This document shows, one piece after another, positions 36,095-48,667 of a stretch of 64,000 nucleotides of DNA. A program made the translations under genes and the position numbers. Source of the stretch: Eumeta japonica (taxonomy: Eukaryota; Arthropoda; Insecta; Lepidoptera; Psychidae); the NCBI GenBank assembly GCA_005406025.1, contig BGZK01000545.1:186001-250000 (forward strand). The letters are read 5' to 3'. Numbering within the stretch: position 1 is the stretch's first letter; every line of letters begins with the position of its first letter. The notes beneath the pieces are model-generated. The model ran no database searches. It saw only the letters and a program-made list of their open reading frames with translations, and was not told the DNA's origin.

Positions 36095-36769
36095 TAACGT
36101 AAAAAAGGACAGAAAAAAAAGAGAGTCGATAATTATATGCGACTGTGCAGTTGATGTTAGTTTTAATTTTTCTGTTTCTATATTACATTCCACATTATTT
36201 GAAATTATTAAATATCTACTCGGCGTCGCTCATACATCTTAAGTCGAATAAATATTAAAAAAACTGATATAGATCTTTTAACTTTTCAACAGTTTATTTA
36301 GCTAGAGTATTTAAAACATACAAAGTTTATTAAACATACAAAAACGTGTAAAGCACAATGCACATTTGCTTCGTTTCTTTACATATTAAGTACATGTACA
36401 AAAAAAATAACAATTACTGAAGTCATTCTCATTTTAGCGCGCTGGAGAAAGAATGCGAGTAAAATTTTAACTACTCGGTCACAAAAACGACCCGATGAAG
36501 GACAAACGCATCACCTTTGATCTTAAATCAAAAATAATATTATATTTTTCTTAAGACACGATTGATCAAGGATGTAAAAATTTTAATTACAGTTATAAAA
36601 TAAAAATTATTACAATTCATTTATAAAATCTATAAATTGTTCGAGAGGATTCTTCTACACATTTAATTCAACTTGTTGAGAATGAGCCAGGTATCCTTCC
36701 CACACGGCCTCACGTCTCTCTCCGTTAAAGCTGTTTATAGATATTTCCCCCTCGAAATGTTGTCCATCG
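36095..36769. other. A+T-rich stretch without a recognised gene
   Basis: Nothing supported except a slightly G+C-richer patch from 36680. Confidence 0.45.
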
Positions 36770-36967
36770 ATGTCTCAGCTCTCTAATGGCCATCGAAGAG
36801 CGGAACCGGGTTTTGTGAACCGTCTGGGCTTGCTCTTTCGAGACCCGGAAAGTTTTACCGAAAGTTGTGATCGGGAAGCTTTTGATACACTCAGATTTCT
36901 TTTAGATTATGCTATAACCACTTTCGGGAGAGGCGACAAAATAGACAGCGCCTGTTTACTTTATTAG
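36770..36967 (+). other. unassigned 65-codon open frame
   Basis: The translation is of balanced composition in its second half (LLFRDPESFTES, then DTLRFLLDYAITTFGRGDK), unlike the low-complexity frames around it. It starts without a good context and ends in a plain TAG. No domain is recognised. It may be a scrap of a transposon ORF, or chance. Confidence 0.12.
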
Positions 36968-38055
36968 TTCAATGCGGTCAAAAGCTTTTTAGTAACTCTG
37001 AGAATGATTTCTAAAGTGTGTACATAAAAAAACACTCATACGGTGTTTAGAATAGAAGCCACGAGTTGGATTCTCATGAGTAAATGCGAATTTAAAGTTA
37101 AAAGAATTCCCATTGTCTCGCGCGTTAGAAAAGTACATCCTTGGTCATTCACAAGAGACAGGACTAAAAAGTTAGTCAGCATACATTAGAAAACAATGAC
37201 TTAATGGTCAGCCCTTTGTCTGTACGAAGGGACACTCCCGCGCTTGTGCAACACCACGATTGTTGCAGAGGTAATTACGTGCGCATACGCGTGACGGACG
37301 GATGCGATCAACCGCTGAAGACGTTGCGACGCGCGAGCCATCTAACATCAATGTAAACAAAGAAATAATTATTAGAAATAAATCTTTCACACATATAATT
37401 AATGCCTGTAATTTCGGAAGTGGCGATTTTTTTATGTAAGGCTTTAATAATCCCACTATTGAGATATAACCCTACCACGATCTTATTATTTCGGATTAAA
37501 GGGCTTGCTAGTTTATTCGCGAGTCGAAAGCTACCAACACCCGTTGTCGTTAAATATAGATATTTTTAAGAATTTCACAATAAAAGTTAAGAAAATTCGT
37601 CTGCGTCTGTAACACACTGTCGAATCAGGAAGATCCAAATTGAACAAAGTACCTATAGAGTTGTTTAAGTCGCTTTACGTCAACGTGGTTGAAATATGGA
37701 ATGGTTTATAAACAGAAATAACCTCTAGAAGACATACATTTCGAAAAAAAAAAAATGGAAGTGTACGCATGTACGCATAAGTGGACTATTATTCCGAATG
37801 GAATTGAGAAGAGAATATTTTAGAGTTTATGAAGCGGAAGGTTAAAAGGTTTATATTCGTCGATGCCAATAATAAGATTTTACAAAGAAAGAAGAAAAAA
37901 CTAGAAGGCGGAAGGCGTCTTTAACACTTGATAATACCATCCACAGAGACATTGAGAATATTTGTGAGATTCGATGTATTAATGTTTTTTAATGGCCATG
38001 TCCATATATTACATTTTTATAATATTGTAACTATCAGTTTTTTTTTTATATATAA
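36968..38055. other. stretch without a recognised gene; CpG-rich patch at 37200-37345
   Basis: The patch at 37200-37345 is CpG-rich (GCGTGACGGACGGATGCG, GTTGCGACGCGCGAGCC) and may be another small regulatory island. The minus frame 37208-37456 across it has no recognised domain. The remainder is A+T-rich. Confidence 0.35.
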
Positions 38056-38059
38056 CTTA

Positions 38060-38142
38060 TTCGAGGGGCAAACGAGCAGGTCACCGCCGCTCATCAATAC
38101 TTTCAACGTCAAAAGAATCATGAGTGCGTTGCCAGCCTTTAT
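38060..38142 (+). repeat. lepidopteran 'GCAAACGAGCAGGTCACCGCCG' repeat fragment
   Basis: GGGGCAAACGAGCAGGTCAC followed by CGCCGCTCATCAATAC and GAGTGCGTTGCCAGCCTT matches, from memory, a very common moth and butterfly repeat (ggcaaacgagc...gtgcgttgccggcct), with internal deletion. The plus frame 37928-38239 runs through it without coding meaning. Confidence 0.55.
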
Positions 38143-38985
38143 TTATACTAAGATTTCCATTGAACATTATGGGTACTGTATTTCTTTTGTATTAATTATT
38201 GTAAATAATACTGATACGGAAATTACACAACAGAGTTGATTAAAACCATCTATGTTTATTTGGAATCCCATTTCAAGCGACGTTATCACATTGATATCAT
38301 CATCGTGATAAAGCCTATTACTTTTCAAGTCATTAAGTTTAGTTAATTAATATCTGCTTACTAAATCTACATGAGGGAGAGGATTCGGAGCCGGAGATAT
38401 GTAGTTATTATAATAATGTACCTTCTATTCCTTTATTCGATTTTTCGGTAAGTGTATGGTCTGAGTTACCTTTACCTGTTCATGAACGAAAAAATCGAAA
38501 GAAAAAGAATCGAAATCACAGGATAACCCATGGACGACGGGTTTCTTCTTCTGCCATTCCCTTTGCGCAGGACATGTAATACTCTTCTTAAAATTCCAAG
38601 GATAACACTCGTGAAAAAGACTGCTTTCTCTAACTCTGTCTCAGATCAATCAACTAGTTTGAAACCAAAAAAGCAGTGAATTTTCCTGTGGCGTAGGATT
38701 ATTTCTACCTAATTTAACGTGATTCAATTGGAGAAAGAAACCATGATAATTGTGGGGCATATGGTACACCAAAAAATTCATGGTCGGTCTATTGCATATG
38801 ATAAGCCACACGTCAAGAGTATACTTTCTAGGCGACAAAGGAAGTGCTGTATGAACTAGACACGTCCAAGCCGATTACAGAATAGCTCTTTGAAGAAAAC
38901 GTACATATCTGATCTAAAAGCGACATTTTGAAAACAAATGATGACCTGGCTATGTCAGAGAAAAATGGTTTTCCCACAATTAAGT
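38143..38985. other. stretch without a recognised gene
   Basis: The minus frame 38650-38838 has a fairly protein-like composition and could be part of the decayed element to its right, but I cannot assign it. Confidence 0.35.
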
Positions 38986-38989
38986 ACTG

Positions 38990-39330
38990 CGGGAGTGACT
39001 ACATTTTCTTCTTCTATCTTTATTTGAGGACTCTTTTTAAATTTAACCATCAGTGGGCGGCCTCTGCCTCCAGAAAGTTCAGAGTAGTCCGAGTTACATA
39101 GTCCTAATCGCGTCTTTTAACATGTCCAACTATCTCAATCATCTCATGATGCAACTTTAAAGCTCTATCATATGTCTTCATTACGAACTTTGTCAAATCT
39201 GAATCAGATCTCCCGCCCATCTGAGAATTTTTATTTGATTGGTATGGACACTCTAATCCAAACGATAACGTTGGACGAACTGCGATTTTAGAGATTTTAC
39301 CTTTTTTTATGGGGATACGCACAATACTCT
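38990..39330 (-). mobile_element. RTE-type LINE remnant (end of reverse transcriptase ORF)
   Basis: On the minus strand from about 39300 the frame reads KGKISKIAVRPTLSFGLEC, resembling the 'K-x-x-x-K-x-x-x-R-P-x-L-x-Y-G-x-E-C' block near the end of RTE-like reverse transcriptases. It then continues to VGHVKRRD-stop-DYV (near 39115-39105), like the 'GHVMRRD--YV' block. A frame change then exposes GGRGRPLM, like the terminal 'G-R-G-R-P' segment. Part of the region between the first two blocks is scrambled. A broken, old copy. Confidence 0.58.
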
Positions 39331-39364
39331 TGTGAGTGATCAAGGCTCCCGTGATTACAGCCAA

Positions 39365-42300
39365 TATTTAACAATATGTAAGGTTTACAATGTACGATTT
39401 TAATACAGTACTAAATATATCGACAACGATGGAGAAACGCGAATTATATACATCACCGTAGTAAAGAAACCATTAGAAGTAACTTTTAATGCAAGCTTAC
39501 AAATAAAAGAATTCATGTTAGGCAAAAACTCTAAAAACTGGTCAGTACCTAGTAACAATTAAAAAGCAATAATTTCAGCTTAACAACAGCGTCAATTCGT
39601 GTTGCCATGGAAATAAAAAATAAACTATGAAATAGCAAACTTCACTAACAACATCTAATGTGATCATTTCAAATGGCGAATCACAACAAAAAAAAATTAA
39701 GGCTCACAAAACAGAGATTACCTCACCGAGACGCTGGTCACGCGTGACGTCATACGAGCAACTCGACACCGCAAACATAAAGGGATGAATTGAACAAGGA
39801 AACCTGCTGGGACACAATAGGCGAACCTGTGCCCGTCGAGGCATTGTTGAATTCGACCGTTTTCATTGTACTTCGCGCCAGAACGGTAACCTTTGGGTGG
39901 ACGTAAATTTTTGGTACCTATCGAATAACTTCAGAAGGATAATGTTTTATAATGGGCGTTGTTTTAATAATGCCTATTAAATTTTGAAAAAGCCCCCTAA
40001 CTAGATACGTTAGTGGTAAAACATAAATGTTATTGATACTAGTGACACTGATTGATATTCAACTACGTATTTCATTCGCATACTAGGTTACAATACGACT
40101 GCGTTACGTTAGGAGAGTTTAAGCCACTTCAGTGAGCCGTCTTTTTACATATTAGAACGAATAACAATACCAATAAAAAATAGATTAACAACTTAATTTT
40201 ACCCTCCGCACATTTACTACGGATATTATTTATAATTATTAGTAATACAGCAGCGAATGGAAGACGATGTCCGTGATTGACCGGAAATTATTACAGATAA
40301 CCTGCTTTAAGTCAACCAACCGGGCTAAGCTGATGATAATAAGATAACCTACTTCGAGTACTTGATCATCGCACGAGTTCCATGTTCGATTTCTAACCGA
40401 CACAACATTATTGTAATAGTGTGTTTTTACTAGACTTATCAAAGAAGAACTAAATTCTAAATACCTGAAATCAAGGAACTATCATGAAACGATTGATGGA
40501 TGTCAATGACGCAAGAGATACTACACAAAGATCATAAGTATGTGGAGATCTGTGGTCTCTACTTACTCTTCTCGGAGATACTGAGAGATAGCCCTGGGTT
40601 TATAACTAAAAAAATTTGTTTACAAAAACACACTTCTCACAATTCTAAGTATATTTTTTGCTATGTGCAATTAAACGTTTTTGTGACTTTAAGAACTGCA
40701 CAGAAAATACATCACCTTAAACATTGTGTTCGGTCGTGTAACAATGAAGTTAACAAATGTTAAGCGTGCAAAAATAATCATTTGTATTTTTTTTTGTGTA
40801 AAAATAAATCCACATATTTAATTTACAAAATATTGCTTCAATCAAGACTTCCGTTCTATGCCGTCGGTGTATGACGTTAATTCGTTTAGCCGATAAGTAC
40901 TCTTAGATCACCGTGCGGCGTAAAACCATAGATCAACATATACGTAACCCGTTTACATACACAACGTGTGGCTAAATGGCAAATAGTTTATTAAACAAAG
41001 TTATATACTAAAATGGAAAACCACTTCAAAACTTCAATAACATTCTATGGATCAAAATAATGCCTATATCAAATTACATACAAAAGTTTTTTTCGTTATC
41101 TAAGTTGTGGTGGACCATCTTCGACATACTCTTAAAACAAAGCAAATAATTGTCTTAAACTATGCACGGGCCCATGGACGAGCAAAATCTAAGCCCATTA
41201 CCAAACAGTCAGGGTCATTAGGCACACAGAACTGGGGTTCTTGAAAACACAGAACTTAGGGCCTTGAGTATAAAGTTTGGGACCCTATTAAGAAGCCAAA
41301 TATTACGTAAATGAAAATAAAATGTAATTTTACGTGTAAGTTAAACGACGATGGCTGCATTTCAGGGCCCCGAGTGCTCTCACGAAAAAGACGGATCTGG
41401 GCATCCCTTAGCCGTGGCAAAGTGTGCTAATAATATATGTATTATAAATCCGCATATTACAGACGATAGAAAATAATATATGTATAATAATTAACATTTT
41501 AATGAACACCTAATAAATAATCTAGCGACCAACGGTGCCATTATTGACTACGCATCAAATTATGTGCGTAACATGTAAGTACCTTAAATAAATGTGTAAC
41601 ATGAAGCAAAAGCCACAGTGTGAATTCCTTAATTACCGTTTAAAAATACAAAACTCTTATTCCTTACATACACACTTTTTGCACCACGTGATTTACTGTT
41701 GTAGTAACACTGTTTACATAATAAGTGACTCGAGCGACGGACGCGAGTGGTATGATGATGTCACTCCTGCGCATTTGTGGTGTAGTTTTTGAACTTACAT
41801 GTCCGAGCGCACAGGCGTCCTCGAGAATAATTATATTTTTGTATATGATTCGGTAAGTCAAATTCGACTGTCAGCTAATGTTATTTCACATAACAAGTGT
41901 ATTTATATACGTCGGTTCATTTTACAATTAATTAATATTTATCACCGTATATATTTCGAACTTAAAAACTCGAATACCAACTATTATTACACTTTTTGAT
42001 GTTCATTCGTAATAATTTTGTTCTCTGACATATTTTATAGCATTCTGAATCAAAAATAATGAAATTTTATTGTGACTGTATTATTGAAGCTTTTTTTGTA
42101 TTTCTTATTCAAAAATTATTCAAAACAAAAGACTAAATATTGAAGTAATATAGCCAAGTTAAACTTAAAATAAAAAATAATAAATTGAGGTCTATGTTCC
42201 TCGTTATGAAGTAAAAAAAGAAAAGACTAGGAGGGTCTATGGCTTTATAATGCGGTCATAAAACCTAGCACAATAAATTCAACAAGTTTACAATTCGTAA

Positions 42301-42742
42301 TAAGTGCTATACGTCAAACTGAAAGCAATAACGTACACACATTGTTTTTTTAATTTTAATTTTCTTGATGATAAGTTAAAAGTTAGCAAAACTAAATGTT
42401 TTATACTTACAATCTTCTAAGATATACACCACAGACATCCGAGTTATTCTGATAAATATTTCACTACTTACTCTAATTTGTTTTATAATATCCGGGAATA
42501 TATTAATTTTGATGTTTCAATACAAAAAAAAATAACTGAATATTTTTTTTTTATTGAAATAAAAAAATAATTTAATTATATTGCACGCATCCGAAACTAC
42601 ACACGTTGATTCCCTTAGAACCTTAAAATTTTTACAAATAATGAGATATAGATTTTCGAAATTGGACCGAAAACGACTGATCGCTTTATTTTGAAAATTT
42701 CAATTTTTTTTAAACGGGACACTAAAAAGTTATTACTCACCG
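39365..42742. other. long stretch without a recognised gene
   Basis: Mostly A+T-rich. Mixed-composition patches at 39720-39910 and 41700-41830. Frames at 40239-40442, 40500-40763, 41592-41792 and 41664-41861 overlap or show no known domain. A direct repeat of AATAATATATGTAT-like sequence occurs near 41430 and 41472. Confidence 0.45.
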
Positions 42743-42964
42743 GTGCCGAATAGAAAAAGACTACAAAGAGAAAAAGAAATGTCAGAGGACGAAAGCGATT
42801 TTAATTCTTGGTTGCACCGCAAGACGGCTGAAGATAATTTTGACAGTCGCTCTGAATCAATTTCTAAAGCTAGCCAGTGTTTTACAGTAGTTATAAAAGA
42901 CAAGTCACCGCATTACAACACGATTAAGCTCATTGTTTCTTTAATATTTACTGTTAAATATTAA
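42743..42964 (+). other. unassigned 73-codon open frame
   Basis: The N-terminal half is highly polar and charged (PNRKRLQREKEMSEDESD, then SWLHRKTAEDNFDSR), which is unusual for random A+T-rich DNA. The C-terminal third is hydrophobic and A+T-driven. There is no recognised domain, and it could be an exon fragment or chance. Confidence 0.15.
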
Positions 42965-43490
42965 ACTTGAAACAAGAATGATAATGATATGGAAATTATG
43001 TAAAGTGAATTGAAGGCACCATATTCCTGTGAATTCTCAAGCCAAAAACGTAGTTATAATATCTTAATGTTATAACTTTGATACAATCTCCCGCCCCAAC
43101 TCAACGACAGTTTAAATAAAGTATATTCACATTAAAAATCGTGATATTTTCGAAATAAGTACGATTTTACTGTACGAGTTCTTAAAAGTAATGTAAAATT
43201 AAAAATTTGAATTTTCTCGCAAAACCCCTATTTTATTTAACGACTGCAATCAATTTTAAAATGATAACATCAAAACGTACGTGTAAATTTAAAAATAAAT
43301 GACTGCTTTCTACGAATACCGATTCGTACTAAAATTTATCAGAAACTAAGTTACTGCGTTAGTAATCATATATACAATGTATATTTAAGAATTCTGTGCC
43401 AGGCCGCTCGTATTGAAAATTAGTAAGTGGAACAATTTTGTGACACTTATAAAATTCCATATACTTGTAGATTTACACTGTGATATTAGT
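42965..43490. other. A+T-rich stretch without a recognised gene
   Basis: Nothing supported. Confidence 0.5.
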
Positions 43491-43494
43491 TATT

Positions 43495-43660
43495 TGGCAC
43501 CGACTTCAAAAGCTGACCATGTAGATTGTCAACGCTATAACATAATAAACTTCAATATCAACTTCAAATTGAGGTGGGAGTCACTGAAGGCAAATATTTG
43601 GGTTCATATGAGAACACATTGTATATTCAACTCTATAAATGTTTTTTAAAGTCGGTATAT
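43495..43660 (+). repeat. short CACCGACTTCAAAA...AAAGTCGGTA element
   Basis: Bounded by CACCGACTTCAAAA on the left and TTTTTTAAAGTCGGTA on the right, which are inverted relative to each other. A GAGGTGGGAGTCACTGAAGG segment lies between. It resembles a short relative of the CCGACTTC-headed lepidopteran repeats. The frame 43413-43649 is incidental. Confidence 0.45.
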
Positions 43661-43897
43661 TGTATTAAGAAACTAAATCCGTACGATAATATTAACTATT
43701 TATAATTTATTTTCGATTGTTTACTTTTTATCAACTAGTTACTATTTAGATAATTAAATGTAAATAAATACTATATATTTTTAGTTGTTCGTAAAAGCAG
43801 TCATAAATAAGTAGATAGAAGATAGCCTAATATTTTTTATACGTTAATTAAATTATTTTATAAATTGTTGTTTTCCTTTTTTGTTCGTTAAAGCGTA
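43661..43897. other. A+T-rich spacer
   Basis: No supported feature. Confidence 0.5.
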
Positions 43898-44619
43898 TTT
43901 TTAGGATTCCGAACCAAAAAAACGGAACCTTACACTTTCGTCACGTTCATCCGTTCGTCCATCCGTCCGTATGTCACGGGTATTTAAGCCAAAAATTACA
44001 AGATGTATATCGATGAAATTTGAAATTAAAAAGCCGTTGCTTAGTTTGCATGCGTTGCATACGTGTAACAGAAGCTGAAAAAATGTTTTTCTAGCAAATG
44101 CCAGTGTTGCACAGGTTTCGACAGTTCTTTTAAAAACATCTTAAGGTTTCTAAACAATTTTTTTGATTAATTGAATAGTTTCGAAAATAATCGCTCCGAA
44201 AGTAGCAGAAATTGTATCCCCCCTATCCATATATTTTAAACCGTACGACCAAAAAATATGAAAACAATTGCAAAGGTAAGGCAGAATAAATACTTTCAAC
44301 GTAAATTATTTAGAAACATGATCGCATGTACTGTTTTTGAGTTGTTGCCGAAAAACTGTAATTCTCAACAAAAGGACGTAAGTGCCACAAAAATACGCCC
44401 TTTTACAGGAGCACTTTAATTTTCACTAGTTTAAGAGTAATAATCGATCTACCTACTTGTTTCTCTAGTTATAAGCGACTAAAATGCTTATATTTTTACG
44501 GGAAACATAAAAAAAGTGTAACAACGTAATTTTTTTCATCTGTAGTGCATTTATTCATAGCAATAGCTACGGAACCCTATTCTGAGCATGGTTCGATATG
44601 CTCTTGGCCATTCTTTTTT
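43898..44619 (+). mobile_element. family A repeat, near full length, plus orientation
   Basis: Begins TTTTTAGGATTCCGAACC and contains a CATCCGTTCGTCCATCCGTC microsatellite-like start. It ends GCTACGGAACCCTATTCTGA, followed by CTCTTGGCCATTCTTTTTTA. Aligns along its length with the minus copy at 5381-6084 and with 49859-50566. AGG(G/A)TTCCG and CGGAACCCT form inverted end motifs. No protein is encoded. Confidence 0.72.
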
Positions 44620-44931
44620 AGTCATTTAAAACTATACGTTATTTTTTGGTAAAGCTTATTTTGTCAGTTTTCTGTACCGATTATTTGCTTATTAAGTTCA
44701 ATAAAGCATTGTGTTTATTTTCAAAGATCTTTCTTACTTTTCAATGTGAACTTGCAGTCGGTAATTACGTGATAATATTTGACTAATGAAAACAAACCGC
44801 ATGAGCTCAAACTCGAGGGCTTTACGAGTAGACGATGAGGGTTTAATTATCCACCATCTGATTCCGTTATCAAATCATTTGTGATTCGGATCACTTAAAC
44901 TTTGAAAGCTTCAAATCGATACGATAATTAG

Positions 44932-44951
44932 AAGTTGGTTAAAACCAACTT
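44932..44951. repeat. 9-bp perfect palindrome
   Basis: AAGTTGGTT, a 2-nt AA spacer, AACCAACTT. A small perfect inverted repeat of no assigned function. Confidence 0.85.
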
Positions 44952-46245
44952 TCAATATATTTACAAATGAAATTAATACAAGCTTTTTTAAATTGCTATC
45001 GTACTGCAAATGAAATCCTTCCGAAGGCTTTAGATATCGGGTAAGGGAACGAAGAAAGCATAAAATACTTGTAACAATTTTTGAAACCGAAGGACACGTT
45101 TACAATATAGTTTTATGCGTTTCGACTCCATTGCAAAAAATAATATGTGAAAAAATAGTCAACCTATTTATAAAATAGAGATATTTTTTATATGCATATA
45201 AGAATTTACACTTATTTTGCTTCGTTGACATTAATTAATTTAATTATTCAATGCATAATATTTTTTTTATATATAATTACAGTAATGGAATAAAAAATTA
45301 ATGTAAAAATTATTCATTTAATGTATAATATTCTCTTTTTATTTCACTATGTTGAAATATTTCATTCTGAGCAGATACCATATTGGACGGTGTATACATA
45401 GAGTAAAAACACCTATATATATATAGACGGTTAAACACATACTCATGTTTTTTAATCAAAATAATGTTTAAATAACATATGGTGTATTGAATTATAGCGA
45501 AACTAAAAGTGTTTAATTAATTATAAAAAAATCACTAAAACTTTATGTAAAGTACTATGTAATTACAAAAAAAAAAAGGAAAATATAAGACAAAGCCAGT
45601 AATTGGACAAAATCTCCCATAGTTGTACAACCAATACCAATAAATGGACTGCAAATTCTTATATATTTTCCTAATTTTATTAGTTAATCGATATATTTCC
45701 AGAATTGTTAATGAAATACAAATATGATCATATGATACGCACATTATTCATTAATTTATTTATTATAGTATTGACAAATACATTTTAGCGGTTATCTGTC
45801 CCATGCTCATTAGTGGTGGCGCTTTTGAAGTAAGACGTCGTGATGTCGAATTAACGTATTTTTAATAATGATAATACATATAAAGATAAAAAGAAACATT
45901 TTGTATAATTAGAAAGAAATATAGTTATCAAAAAATACTATTTAACGTTTTTATTCTTAAATTTAATATTAATATTTAATTTAAGCATAACGATTATTGA
46001 AATAATACTCGTATTCGTCCATCTATCGGCGGGTGTCCATATATTGATGTATTTACCCTATATCTTAACTCTGTGATCATATAACGTAAAAATAAATAAC
46101 GCTCTCCCATATTTAGAGCGAGAGTGCGTCCCGCGACTTGTATATAGTTGGTAAGCCACAACTTCCATAGTTTAAAATAATTTTCGACTGCCGCCTTAAC
46201 CAATAGAACTTTAATTTCGTACGCATGTGCGGTACGCATGCGCGC
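44952..46245. other. A+T-rich stretch without a recognised gene
   Basis: The minus frame 45994-46239 shows no known domain. A CGCTCT...AGAGCG small stem lies near 46100-46122. Confidence 0.45.
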
Positions 46246-46249
46246 TGCG

Positions 46250-46565
46250 CATAGAAGATGAAATCATCAAAGACGCTAATCCGCTGACCGAGTCGGTGGC
46301 AAGTTCAAGGAATTAGATTGAGCGTTTCAAAACTGCAACAATTGTCATTACGGACACGACAGTGCGCCGGCGCGCGGCCGGCGGCCGACGGCCGGCGGCG
46401 CGGTACCGTTAAGTGCAAAACTGACCTAGTGTCCGTGCGGACCGGCTCGACCGCTGTCTTGGTTTGTTTGGAATTAATCGTAACGGAGCGAAAGGCTACG
46501 GGACCGTGGAACCACTTGAATGATTCTGCGTGTTGCACAAACGAAAATATAAAAGCCATTATTGC
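46250..46565. promoter_or_regulatory. G+C-rich island 10 with nested inverted repeats
   Basis: The core CGCGCGGCCGGC (46371-46382) pairs with GCCGGCGGCGCG (46391-46402) across an 8-nt spacer, with one mismatch. Outside it ACGGACAC (46350-46357) pairs perfectly with GTGTCCGT (46429-46436). Open frames exist on both strands (46318-46569 plus, 46305-46559 minus) and neither has a recognised domain. Strong cruciform or RNA structure potential. Function unknown. Confidence 0.35.
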
Positions 46566-47729
46566 TTAATGAAATTTGATGGTTTTTAGCCCCCTGCCCC
46601 CTTTGTCACAAATGGTCACATTTGCGTGAATGCCCCTCTCCCGATGGTCTTATGCTTAGTAATTTTAAATTTATAAAATATTAAATTGAAACAGCACTAC
46701 CGGAATTATTTATATAGATTTTTTTTTATTAAATCAACAGTAAAGAAAACATTTTAAAGTTTTTCATTAAAGTTTTAATATTTTTAATTTACATATATCA
46801 CGAAGTTTTTATGACTCGTGACACCCTTGTCCCACAATGTCATATATTGTTGACCTCCTCCCAATCCCTTGACTTGTGAATTAATTATGGATAGCCTCTT
46901 AAAAATGAGTATTGAACAAAGGCAGGATAAGAAAAAACAAAGATAATGGACGTCAAAATTACTTGTAATAGTTTAATGATAGAAATGAATAAATATGTAA
47001 ATGACGCCCTTTTCGATATCTCTATATTATTTATTACCTTCAAGACGAAATGTATAAATATCGGAGACGCACAATCGGCATATCAAATTAGGGCAGTAGT
47101 ATAATCATAAGTAAACGATCTTATAAATTAGAAACTAATAGGCCAGAAAGATGTCAGGCATATTATGATTTATTTATTAAGATTTATAGTGACTGATAAT
47201 ATGAATGAAAAAAAAAAGGTCACTACGACATTGTGCCAATATATTTAATTCATAACATATACACACCGCACAAGCATTGATGAAATCAAAATAAACGAAT
47301 CGTGATACTTGGGATGTCATACGGTTTTCTAGTTTTACATGAAACTCAAAATCGACATAACAGTTACTGCTGGGTCAAATTAATCGTCTATAAATAATTC
47401 GAGGAATGTAACATTAAACTATATTGCATATCTAAGTCATTGATTACATGGTTTCCATTACGCGTCGTACCTGACAGTAGGTCAATAATGCCCATAGGCC
47501 ATCAGGTGCCATCAGTCATCGTGATATTCTCGTCAAAAGGCCGTGTTTATGCAAATCAATCGATTAGAGTAGTATTAGTCACATTCGATACTAAAAACTG
47601 TGTTGCATAAACCATTAATGACATCATAGGTTTGAAGTGCTCGAAGCGGTCATCGAAATGTAAATTTTAAATGACACATAAGGAAACGAAAACTTTTTTT
47701 ATAAGGCCACATGCAATAATATAATCACG
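46566..47729. other. A+T-rich stretch without a recognised gene
   Basis: No supported feature. Confidence 0.5.
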
Positions 47730-47734
47730 CACTT

Positions 47735-48100
47735 TGCTTCCTTACTAGTTATCGCCGGTGGCTTCGCCCGTGTCGACATGAATGAATTCCTAGTTATTCT
47801 ACATCGACTGATGACGCCGTCTCCCATAATCCCGATTTCGTTCGTGCTCTCATCTCGATTAAATCTCGATTTCTGGCTACCATTCCCCAGTCTAGTCCCG
47901 TACAGTTCTGCCACTGATTCAATTTCGACTAAATTATTCCTTTTTAAAGGTTTTTCAATTTTCAGGCGAAAACCCAACATTTTAGCGAGGTAAAATGTAC
48001 CCATGTTTGATCCAATAAGCTTCTTTCTACTAAGTACGTACTATCAAAATCAGTTCAATTGTTTCGAAAAATACCCCGGATAAACAGACAGATACTTTTT
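47735..48100 (+). repeat. 'TTCGCCCG...AAACAGACAGA' interspersed repeat
   Basis: Starts around TTATCGCCGGTGGCTTCGCC and ends with TATCAAAATCAGTTCAATTG, then CCCGGATAAACAGACAGATA and a T run. The order 'cttcgcccg', 'tcaaaatcgg-t-agt-gtt', 'acagacagac' is typical of a widespread insect and lepidopteran interspersed repeat. The frames on both strands (47699-48004 minus, 47778-47993 plus) are within it and are not genes. Confidence 0.48.
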
Positions 48101-48384
48101 TTTTAAAGAGCGTGTCAGCTCCGACGCACGACTTGAGTTTACTCTTTACGAACGATTATAAAATAAACAGATTAGTGAATGTGGGTAAATGAATGCATTT
48201 TTTATAGTACTTAAAGCATGCATGATATATTTATTTATATTAATTATACAATAAATTCGTTAAAATACATAACAAAACCATGAAAACATAAACAATGATA
48301 AATTTATGTAATAGAGTTTTAAGCAAGATTGATTTTATTCAAATATTGTATTGTATGAGGTGTTAATTCGCGGAAATCCATAGT

Positions 48385-48667
48385 AGACGCTTGCCTGCAA
48401 CATGTATTAACATGCAGCATGCAACCCACCGCTGACCCTCGAATCTGCCTCTCCACTACGAATCTCTATCCAAATGATTGAATATTGATTCCAGAGGATT
48501 GACAGATATCGAACACCTAAGCAAGTGTTATTTATATTGAGTATCGTTCCGCCAACCAGTTGGCGGAATTAGATAATTATATTGAATAGAGATTCGTAGT
48601 GGAGGCAGATTGAGGGTCAGCGGTGGGTTGCATGCTGCATGTTAATACATGTTGCACGCAAGCGTCT
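48385..48667. mobile_element. fold-back (MITE-like) element with ~88-bp terminal inverted repeats
   Basis: The left end from AGACGCTTGCCTGCAACATG pairs with the right end (…TGCACGCAAGCGTCT at 48667). Over about 88 bp there are two substitutions and two small indels. The ~110-bp middle contains a further perfect inverted repeat, TTCCGCCAAC / GTTGGCGGAA (48547-48568). No target-site duplication is obvious, and the insertion has no coding content. Near-identity of the arms points to recent origin or ongoing arm homogenisation. Confidence 0.88.

Noticed and set aside
46305..46569. Open frames on both strands of island 10
   Set aside because: Both strands cannot be judged coding on length alone. 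Neither has a recognisable domain, and the core is a G/C palindrome.
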